From Acidobacteriota bacterium (GTDB taxonomy: Bacteria; Acidobacteriota; Vicinamibacteria; Vicinamibacterales; 2-12-FULL-66-21): a stretch of DNA of 5,530 bases. The notes below the pieces were generated by a model. It was not told where the DNA came from. It worked only from the letters and a program-made list of their open reading frames with translations, and did no database searches. Positions within the stretch are counted from its first letter, which is position 1. Each line of letters starts with the position of its first letter. The stretch lies in the NCBI GenBank assembly GCA_013694635.1, contig JACDCA010000170.1, forward strand, positions 1 to 5,530, in the 5' to 3' direction. A program made the translations under genes and the position numbers. Positions 1 to 4,934 of the stretch are shown here, one piece after another.

Positions 1-374
1 CGGCCGACGAGCTGATCGTCGCCGTCACCATGCCTCGAGGGCGCGATGGGTGGTCGCAGACGTATCGCAAGGTCGGCACCCGGCGCGCCCAGGCCATTTC
101 AAAGGTATGTTTCGCCGCCGCGATGCACGTCGTCGGCCGTGAGGTGAACGACATCCGCATCGCGCTTGGCAGCGTCGCACCGACGGTCCTCCGCTGCACG
201 AAGACGGAAGAGACGTTGCGCGGAAAGACGCTGGACGCCGCGTCGATCGAGGATGCGCGAGCTCGGCTCGGGCGCGAGATCCAGCCAATAGATGATGTCC
301 GTTCGAACGCGGGATACCGTCGCGTCGTCTCGTGCAACCTGCTGCAGCAGTTCCTCTCCGGGGTCAGATCTTGA
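1..374 (+). CDS. Molybdopterin dehydrogenase FAD-binding subunit, C-terminal part (xanthine/CO dehydrogenase medium-subunit family)
   Basis: This is the 3' end of a gene entering from the left; the reading frame starts at base 3 and gives 123 residues before TGA at 372-374. The visible part matches the C-terminal domain of the FAD subunit of molybdenum hydroxylases (XdhB/CoxM type). It has Tyr-Arg-Lys-Val-Gly-Thr-Arg-Arg-Ala-Gln-Ala-Ile-Ser-Lys-Val near its beginning and an Ile-Ala-Leu-Gly-Ser-Val-Ala-Pro-Thr stretch. It ends in the family's usual Ile-x-Pro-Ile-Asp-Asp-Val-Arg-Ser-x-x-x-Tyr-Arg-Arg tail with Asn-Leu-Leu. In such enzymes this subunit passes electrons between FeS clusters and FAD/NAD in the cytoplasm. 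Full proteins are roughly 270-300 residues, so a little over half is missing. The FAD-binding motifs lie outside the window, so the substrate (xanthine, CO, aldehyde or other) cannot be told. No functional link to the genes downstream is apparent. Confidence 0.88.
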   Translation, partial: ADELIVAVTMPRGRDGWSQTYRKVGTRRAQAISKVCFAAAMHVVGREVNDIRIALGSVAPTVLRCTKTEETLRGKTLDAASIEDARARLGREIQPIDDVRSNAGYRRVVSCNLLQQFLSGVRS

Positions 375-397
375 TTCTTGCGCGAATGTCCTTTTTT

Positions 398-402
398 GGA
401 GA
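398..402 (+). promoter_or_regulatory. Ribosome binding site deciding a GTG start
   Basis: GGAGA lies 6 nt before GTG 409. It supports the GTG start over the upstream in-frame ATGs at 292 and 295, which lie inside the preceding FAD-subunit gene. Confidence 0.65.
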
Positions 403-408
403 ATCCGA

Positions 409-2442
409 GTGCGCCTGGGTAAATGGTTCTCGTTAGCTTCCGCAGCGGCCCTTTCAGCGCTGCTCTCACTGCCGATTACAGCGGCCAGCCAGAATCCCGG
501 GACGGACCAGTCCGCCGCCGTTGAACTGGCGTTGGCCAAGGTCGCTCCGAGCCTCGTCCGCATTCACGTCGTCAGTCTCGACCACAACGAGGGGCGCGAA
601 TTGAAGCGGGAGGCTTCCGGGAGCGGCACGATCATCACGCCCGAAGGACACGTCGTGACGAATCACCACGTTGCCGGCAAGACGCGCAGCATCACCTGCA
701 CGCTCCCGACCCGCGAGGAGATCCCGGCCGAACTGGTCGGCACGGACCCACTGTCTGACATCGCCGTGCTCAAACTGAAACCGGCGACGCCGAGGACGTT
801 CCCTGTCGCGCGGTTCGGAGACGTCTCGAAACTCAAGGTCGGCGATCGGGTCCTGGCGCTTGGCAGTCCGCTCGCGCTTTCACAGTCGGTCACGATGGGG
901 ATCGTCAGCAATCTGGAAATGGTGATGCCGGGGATGTTCTGGCCGTTCAACCGCATGACGCTCGACGGCGAGGACGTCGGCTCCATCGTTCGCTGGATCG
1001 GCCACGACGCAGCGATCTTTGGCGGCAACTCGGGCGGGCCGCTTGTGAACATGCAGGGGGAAATCGTCGGTGTGAACGAGATCAGCATGGGGCTTGCCGG
1101 CGCGATTCCGGCCGACATCGCGCAGGAGGTCGCCACGTCGCTCATTAAAGAAGGACGCGTGCGCCGTGGATGGATCGGCCTCGAAGTGCAGCCGCTGCTC
1201 AAGTCCTCATCGACGGCGCGCGGCGCGCTCGTCGGGGGCACCATCGAAGGCTCTCCGGCCGAGAAAGCCGGATTCAAGTCAGGCGACGTGCTGCTCCGTC
1301 TCGGCGGCGAGGACGTCACGGTGCGGTTCGCCGAAGAACTCCCTCTCTTCAACCGGCTGATGATGCGTCTGCCAGTGGGGAAGCCGATCGAGGCGGTGGT
1401 TGTGCGTGGTAGTGCGAAAAAGACGCTCGCCGTCTCGGCCGTCGACCGCGAACGCGTCGACGCGCGCATCGTCGAAGTGCCGGAGGCCGGGGTCACGGCG
1501 TCCGATCTGACGTCGTGGTCGGCGAAAGAGCTTCATCGCGCCGACCGGGCCGGTGTGCGCGTGCGCGGCATCCGGCCGGGGGGTGCCGCGGACGAAGCGA
1601 AGCCGTCGCTGCGTAATGATGATGTGATCGTCGCGCTGAATGGGACGTCCGTGAAGAACGTCGCCGCATTCACCGCGGCGCTCGAGCAGTTGACACGCGG
1701 CCGTACCGAACCGCTGCCGGTTCTCGTCGGCTTCGACCGGCGTGCGGACCGTATGGTGACCGTCGTCGAAATCGGGCGGCCGGTCATCCAGGACCCCGGG
1801 TTGGAAGCGCGCAAGGCATGGGTGCCGGTCGCCGTCCAGGCCCTGACTCCGGAGATTGCCGAGAAGCTCGGCATCCCGGGAAAAAAGGGGGTGCGTGTGA
1901 CGCGCGTGTTCGGACCGGTCGCCGCGGGCCTCCAGGTCGGTGACGTGATTACCGCAATCGACGGCGATGCGCTCGAAGTCTCGCAGCCCTCGGAATCAGA
2001 GGTGTTTCAGACGATGATCCGGCAGTACAAGATTGGATCCAGCGTGACGCTGACAACGTTCCGTGGCACCGAGCAGCGACCGGTCAAGGTGGCGCTCGGG
2101 AGCTCGCCGCGGCTGCCGCGCGAGATGAAGAAATACGAGGATCCGATCTTCGAGTTCCGCGTTCGCGATATCGCGGAAACGGATCGGCGTGAGCTGAATG
2201 TGCCGGATTCCGAAAAGGGGGTCCTTGTCGAAGCGGTCCGTGAAGGGGGCTGGGCGGCGCTTGCGCACCTCGCGGACGGCGACCTGATCCTCTCCATCGA
2301 CGGAGAATCGGTGCCGGACGTTGCGGCGGTCAAACGTCGGATGGAAGCCGTCGCCGCGAGCAAGTCGTCTGCGGTCGTCCTGCACGTCCGCCGCGGAATC
2401 CGAACGTTTTTCGTAGAGATGCTGACCGGGAGTGGACGTTGA
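409..2442 (+). CDS. Secreted HtrA/DegP-type serine protease with four PDZ-like domains
   Basis: A 677-residue envelope serine protease of the S1C (HtrA/Deg) family, which degrades or refolds damaged proteins outside the cytoplasm. I chose GTG 409 because GGAGA precedes it and the N-terminus then reads as a signal peptide: basic residues 1-5, a hydrophobic core around 7-23, and probable cleavage near 25-28. The protease domain spans about 40-245. Its triad is His87 in Thr-Asn-His-His-Val, Asp117 in Ser-Asp-Ile-Ala-Val, and Ser208 in Gly-Asn-Ser-Gly-Gly-Pro. Four PDZ-like repeats follow at about 255-345, 360-455, 470-565 and 578-672. Each has a Gly-x-x-Val strand and a Gly-Asp-Val/Leu-like turn (near 292, 404, 511 and 624). 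DegP has two PDZ domains and about 450 mature residues, so this protein is unusually long. Its stop codon overlaps the start of the next gene by 4 nt. The protease call is firm; the exact PDZ limits are judged by eye. Confidence 0.92.
   Translation: MRLGKWFSLASAAALSALLSLPITAASQNPGTDQSAAVELALAKVAPSLVRIHVVSLDHNEGRELKREASGSGTIITPEGHVVTNHHVAGKTRSITCTLPTREEIPAELVGTDPLSDIAVLKLKPATPRTFPVARFGDVSKLKVGDRVLALGSPLALSQSVTMGIVSNLEMVMPGMFWPFNRMTLDGEDVGSIVRWIGHDAAIFGGNSGGPLVNMQGEIVGVNEISMGLAGAIPADIAQEVATSLIKEGRVRRGWIGLEVQPLLKSSSTARGALVGGTIEGSPAEKAGFKSGDVLLRLGGEDVTVRFAEELPLFNRLMMRLPVGKPIEAVVVRGSAKKTLAVSAVDRERVDARIVEVPEAGVTASDLTSWSAKELHRADRAGVRVRGIRPGGAADEAKPSLRNDDVIVALNGTSVKNVAAFTAALEQLTRGRTEPLPVLVGFDRRADRMVTVVEIGRPVIQDPGLEARKAWVPVAVQALTPEIAEKLGIPGKKGVRVTRVFGPVAAGLQVGDVITAIDGDALEVSQPSESEVFQTMIRQYKIGSSVTLTTFRGTEQRPVKVALGSSPRLPREMKKYEDPIFEFRVRDIAETDRRELNVPDSEKGVLVEAVREGGWAALAHLADGDLILSIDGESVPDVAAVKRRMEAVAASKSSAVVLHVRRGIRTFFVEMLTGSGR
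2428..2432 (+). promoter_or_regulatory. Ribosome binding site for a TTG start
   Basis: GGGAG lies inside the 3' end of the protease gene, 6 nt before TTG 2439. It is the main support for the rare TTG start, and its place within the upstream coding sequence fits translational coupling. Confidence 0.6.
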
Positions 2443-3296
2443 ACAAGTCAGTCGTCAGTCGAGAGTCGGTAGTCCAGCCCTTCAGGGCTGTCTTCGCACT
2501 CGCCTTCGCAACTGTGCTGCTGCTGTGGACGGCGCCTATGCCAGCCGGCGCAGCGGCGCAGGACCAGCGCGCCGCGCTGCGGGAGGTCGGCAAGAAGTGG
2601 CAGGACGCGATCGTCAATGTCCGCGTCTCCCTGAAAGTCAGGATGTCGATGGGTGGACGTGAAGTCCAGTCGATGGACGACACGCTCGAATCGGTGGCGA
2701 CGGTCATCGATCCATCCGGGCTGACCGTGATGTCGTTGAGCGGGCTCGATCCCGGCGCGCTGATGACGCGATTGATCGGCGCGTCGGCCCAGGGAGACCA
2801 GAAGATGCAGATCGTGTCGGAGCCGTCCGACGTTCGGATGCGGCTCCCTGACGGACGCGAGCTGCCGGCGACCATCGTGCTGCGCGACCAGGACCTGGAC
2901 CTGGCGTTCGTGCGTCCAACGGTGAAGCCGGCGGCGCCGCTGACGGCCATCAATCTCTCTGACACCACGCGCCCGGCGATTCTCGATGACGTGGTGGTGC
3001 TGTCGAGGCTGGGACGGGTTGGCGGCTGGGCGCCCGCCGCGGTGCTGTACAGCGTCGGTGCGATCATCGAGAAGCCGCGGACATTTTTCGTGCTGAACGG
3101 GGCCGCGGGGACAGGGACACCTGCGTTCATGGCCAATGGAAAACTGGTCGGCCTCCTGACCATCCGTCAGATCGATCCGGGCCGGATGAGCATGTTCGGA
3201 ATGATGGGCGGCAACGAGGGCGCCGGCATGATGCCGGTGATCCTGCCGGCGGCCGACGTCGCGGAAATCGCCAGGCAGGCGCTGGCGGGGAAGTGA
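2439..3296 (+). CDS. Secreted trypsin-like pseudoprotease, degenerate HtrA relative with Met-rich tail
   Basis: A 285-residue protein started at TTG 2439, whose TTGA overlaps the protease stop. The start rests on GGGAG 6 nt upstream and on the signal peptide it completes: n-region to Arg16, hydrophobic core about 17-35, then Ala-Gly-Ala-Ala-Ala-Gln near 36-41. The mature part keeps the trypsin-like outline of HtrA enzymes. Asp-Pro-Ser-Gly-Leu-Thr-Val at 91-97 matches the strand before the catalytic His, but Ser101 stands where His is expected. Leu-Pro-Asp-Gly-Arg-Glu-Leu-Pro-Ala at 136-144 leads to Asp154 in Asp-Leu-Ala, so the Asp is kept. The Gly-Asn-Ser-Gly-Gly-Pro site reads Ala-Gly-Thr-Gly-Thr-Pro (223-228), putting Thr225 in place of Ser. 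It is therefore probably inactive and may be a regulator, adaptor or substrate-binding partner of the upstream protease. No PDZ domain is present. Six Met fall within 250-265. The fold assignment is inference from local motifs; it could also be called a hypothetical secreted protein. Confidence 0.75.
   Translation: MNKSVVSRESVVQPFRAVFALAFATVLLLWTAPMPAGAAAQDQRAALREVGKKWQDAIVNVRVSLKVRMSMGGREVQSMDDTLESVATVIDPSGLTVMSLSGLDPGALMTRLIGASAQGDQKMQIVSEPSDVRMRLPDGRELPATIVLRDQDLDLAFVRPTVKPAAPLTAINLSDTTRPAILDDVVVLSRLGRVGGWAPAAVLYSVGAIIEKPRTFFVLNGAAGTGTPAFMANGKLVGLLTIRQIDPGRMSMFGMMGGNEGAGMMPVILPAADVAEIARQALAGK
2447..2490 (+). repeat. Four 7-bp units ending in AGTC plus a palindrome, inside a signal-peptide coding region
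   Basis: Four consecutive 7-bp units at 2447-2453, 2454-2460, 2461-2467 and 2468-2474 all end in AGTC; the first two are identical GTCAGTC. A perfect 6-bp hairpin follows directly: CAGCCC at 2475-2480, loop TTCA, GGGCTG at 2485-2490. The block encodes residues 4-17 of the pseudoprotease. It resembles intergenic repeat material I recall from Acidobacteriota, here read as protein. Confidence 0.55.
3287..3292 (+). promoter_or_regulatory. Weak ribosome binding site favouring the ATG start of msrB
   Basis: GGGGAA lies 9 nt before ATG 3302 but directly abuts GTG 3293. The spacing therefore favours the ATG, although GTG 3293 would give the classic 4-nt overlap with the upstream stop. Confidence 0.4.
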
Positions 3297-3301
3297 AACC
3301 G

Positions 3302-3703
3302 ATGGCCACAAAGGAATTCCCGGTCACCAAAACCGACGCCGAGTGGCGCGCGCAACTCACGCCCGAGCAGTACCGGGTGCTTCGCGAGCATGCGACCGAG
3401 CGCCCGGGATCGTGTGCGCTGCTCGCCGAGAAGCGCGCCGGAACGTTTACCTGCGCCGGTTGCGGCCAGCCGCTGTTTGTGGCCGATCGCAAGTTCGAGA
3501 GCGGCACGGGCTGGCCGAGCTTCTTCGCGCCGCTCGACGGCACGATCGAGACGACCGTCGATCGCGGTATGTTCATGGAGCGGACCGAGGTCCACTGCAG
3601 CCAGTGCGGCGGTCATCTCGGACACGTCTTCCCCGACGGCCCGCCGCCGACCGGTCTGCGCTACTGCATCAACGGCGTTGCGCTGAACTTCGAGCCGAAA
3701 TAG
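3302..3703 (+). CDS. msrB: Peptide-methionine (R)-S-oxide reductase MsrB
   Basis: A 133-residue MsrB, which reduces methionine-R-sulfoxide in proteins back to methionine, normally using thioredoxin. The single domain is full length. Zinc is bound by two Cys-x-x-Cys pairs, Cys51/Cys54 and Cys99/Cys102. The catalytic Cys122 lies in Arg-Tyr-Cys-Ile-Asn, and the Gly-Gly-His-Leu-Gly-His-Val-Phe (103-110) and Gly-Trp-Pro-Ser-Phe (70-74) motifs are intact. The usual resolving Cys in Ser-Gly-Cys-Gly-Trp is Thr69 here. Cys38, in Arg-Pro-Gly-Ser-Cys, probably replaces it, as I recall for MsrBs such as the Xanthomonas type. No signal peptide is visible, so it should act in the cytoplasm. An in-frame GTG at 3293 overlaps the upstream stop by 4 nt and would add three residues; ATG 3302 has the better spacing. 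The tight packing places it in an operon with the protease and pseudoprotease. Confidence 0.95.
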   Translation: MATKEFPVTKTDAEWRAQLTPEQYRVLREHATERPGSCALLAEKRAGTFTCAGCGQPLFVADRKFESGTGWPSFFAPLDGTIETTVDRGMFMERTEVHCSQCGGHLGHVFPDGPPPTGLRYCINGVALNFEPK

Positions 3704-3704
3704 C

Positions 3705-3799
3705 GATCAGCTGTCTGCCTTCAGCTGTCAGCTCTCGGTTTGTGGTTGCCGCCCCTGAGCTTTCAGGCTAATAGCTGCTAGCTGATAGCTGATAGCGAT
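3705..3799 (+). repeat. Inverted 7-bp repeat arrays (TCAGCTN / NAGCTGA) forming a long imperfect hairpin
   Basis: The left arm has 7-bp units at 3707-3713, 3714-3720, 3721-3727 and 3728-3734, three of them TCAGCTG or TCAGCTC. The right arm has TAGCTGC at 3772-3778, TAGCTGA at 3779-3785 and 3786-3792, and a degenerate unit at 3793-3799. The arms are reverse-complementary: pairing 3706-3733 with 3766-3793 gives, by hand count, 20 Watson-Crick and 3 G-U pairs of 28, around a loop of about 32 nt. It sits between the msrB stop and the next gene with no T-run after it. It may mark or help transcript ends, or be a degraded intergenic repeat. Confidence 0.7.
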
Positions 3800-3804
3800 A
3801 CAAT
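3799..3804 (+). promoter_or_regulatory. Candidate -10 box for a leaderless mRNA
   Basis: TACAAT, one mismatch from TATAAT, ends 7 nt before ATG 3812. The bases between the box and the ATG are C-rich and contain no Shine-Dalgarno sequence. This spacing would start the transcript at or next to the ATG. No convincing -35 box is seen in the repeat array upstream. Confidence 0.4.
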
Positions 3805-3811
3805 CCACCCC

Positions 3812-4858
3812 ATGGGAATAATGGATTTCATCAAGGGCGAGCTGATCGATGTCATCGAGTGGACCGATGACTCGAGAGACACACTGTCGTTCCGGTTTCC
3901 GGACGAAGACAAGGCGATCAAGAACGGGGCACAACTGATCGTCCGTGAGTCGCAGCAGGTCCAGTTCGTCTACCTCGGCGAGTTCGGCGACACGTTCCGC
4001 CCCGGCAAACACACGCTGACGACCGACAACATCCCCATCCTCACGAAGCTGAAGTCGTGGAAGTACGGGTTCAATTCCCCGTTCAAGGCGGACGTTTACT
4101 ACCTCAACACACGCCTCTTCACCGGCAACAAGTGGGGCACGGCGAATCCGATCATGATGCGCGACGACGATCTCGGGATCGTGCGCGCGCGCGCCTTCGG
4201 CATCTACGATTTCAGGATCATCGATTCGAAGCTGTTCCTGAAGGAAGTCGCCGGCTCCGATCAGAACTTCCGCCTCGACGAATTTGCCGAGACGATGCGT
4301 TCGCGGGTCGTCAGCGTTTTCGCGGATGCCCTCGCGTCCGCGAAGGTGCCGGTGTTCGAGGTCGCGAGCCGCTACACCGAGCTCGGCGAAGCGCTGCTGC
4401 CCCTGATCAACCCGGTCATCATTTCAAAGTACGGCATCGAGCTCGCCAGCTTCATCATTGAGAACGTGTCGGTGCCGCCCGAAGTCGAGCAGGCGATCGA
4501 CAAGCGCTCGAGCATGGCGGCGGTCGGCAACCTCAACGACTACGTCAAGTTCCAGATGGCGCAGGGGATGGAGAAGGGCGGAAGCTCCGGCGGCATGGCG
4601 ACGGAGCTCGCCGTCGGGCTGTCGATCGCGCAGCAGATCATGCAGCAACAGGGCATGCCGGCCGGCGCGGCCAAGACCGCCGCCACCGCCGCCGTCGTCC
4701 TGCCGGATCTGCTGGCGCCGGCCGATGTCGCCCAGGCGCTCGGCGTCCCGGAGACCGACGTCCTCGCGATCATCGAGTCGGGAGAACTGCCGGCCAAGAA
4801 AATCGGCACCTCCTATCGCGTCAAGCGCGCGGCATTGGACGAATACCTCGCGAAGTAA
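3812..4858 (+). CDS. SPFH-domain protein (YdjI-like) with C-terminal excisionase-type helix-turn-helix
   Basis: A 348-residue SPFH/stomatin-family protein close to B. subtilis YdjI, which belongs to a PspA-linked membrane-stress operon. The N-terminus, Met-Gly-Ile-Met-Asp-Phe-Ile-Lys-Gly with Asp-Val-Ile-Glu-Trp-Thr, is typical of the group and supports ATG 3812 despite the lack of a ribosome binding site. Residues about 25-230 form the SPFH region, including Ile-Val-Arg-Glu-Ser-Gln (43-48), Gly-Lys-His-Thr-Leu (65-69) and Val-Pro-Pro-Glu-Val-Glu (221-226). A flexible Gly/Met/Ala-rich segment spans about 250-295. Residues about 298-348 read as a MerR/excisionase HTH: Ala-Asp-Val-Ala-Gln-Ala-Leu-Gly-Val, then Ile-Glu-Ser-Gly-Glu-Leu-Pro-Ala-Lys-Lys-Ile, then Tyr-Arg-Val. 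Relatives often end in a GYF-like or zinc-ribbon segment instead. No transmembrane helix is evident, so it probably binds membranes peripherally. Whether the HTH binds DNA or serves as a protein module is unknown. Confidence 0.9.
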   Translation: MGIMDFIKGELIDVIEWTDDSRDTLSFRFPDEDKAIKNGAQLIVRESQQVQFVYLGEFGDTFRPGKHTLTTDNIPILTKLKSWKYGFNSPFKADVYYLNTRLFTGNKWGTANPIMMRDDDLGIVRARAFGIYDFRIIDSKLFLKEVAGSDQNFRLDEFAETMRSRVVSVFADALASAKVPVFEVASRYTELGEALLPLINPVIISKYGIELASFIIENVSVPPEVEQAIDKRSSMAAVGNLNDYVKFQMAQGMEKGGSSGGMATELAVGLSIAQQIMQQQGMPAGAAKTAATAAVVLPDLLAPADVAQALGVPETDVLAIIESGELPAKKIGTSYRVKRAALDEYLAK

Positions 4859-4881
4859 ACGCGCGCAGCGTCAATGATTGT

Positions 4882-4895
4882 TGGCAGAATTGCCA
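4882..4895. repeat. Short inverted repeat TGGCA-gaat-TGCCA
   Basis: A perfect 5-bp inverted repeat with a 4-nt spacer lies in the 76-nt gap between the SPFH and zinc-ribbon genes. It could be a small hairpin or a binding site for a dimeric regulator. At this length chance is quite possible. Confidence 0.25.
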
Positions 4896-4921
4896 GACGA
4901 CACATCAAGCGCGGCCGGAAC

Positions 4922-4925
4922 GGAG
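4922..4925 (+). promoter_or_regulatory. Ribosome binding site for GTG 4935
   Basis: GGAG lies 9 nt before GTG 4935. The other in-frame candidates (TTG at 4878, 4881 and 4890) have no such site, so this motif decides the start of the zinc-ribbon gene. Confidence 0.5.
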
Positions 4926-4934
4926 CACGCGCGA

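Noticed and set aside
371..402. Possible promoter before the protease gene (TTGATT at 371-376)
   Set aside because: No -10 box is present at a usable distance; the expected place is a run of T followed by the ribosome site.
663..1496. Long open frame on the - strand (277 codons)
   Set aside because: It lies opposite the protease domain, its product is low-complexity Ser/Arg/Pro-rich with no recognisable motif, and the + frame is clearly coding. Such frames are common in GC-rich DNA.
2330..3311. Two overlapping - strand open frames (277 and 287 codons) opposite the pseudoprotease
   Set aside because: Both are Arg/His/Ser-rich with no domain pattern. The + strand gene has a signal peptide, ribosome site and family motifs.
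3343..3771. Second + frame over msrB (142 codons)
   Set aside because: Arg-rich product out of frame with a complete MsrB; a shadow of codon bias.
3704..3811. CRISPR array, because of regularly spaced short repeats
   Set aside because: The units are 7 bp and adjacent with no spacers, and the two halves are in inverted orientation.
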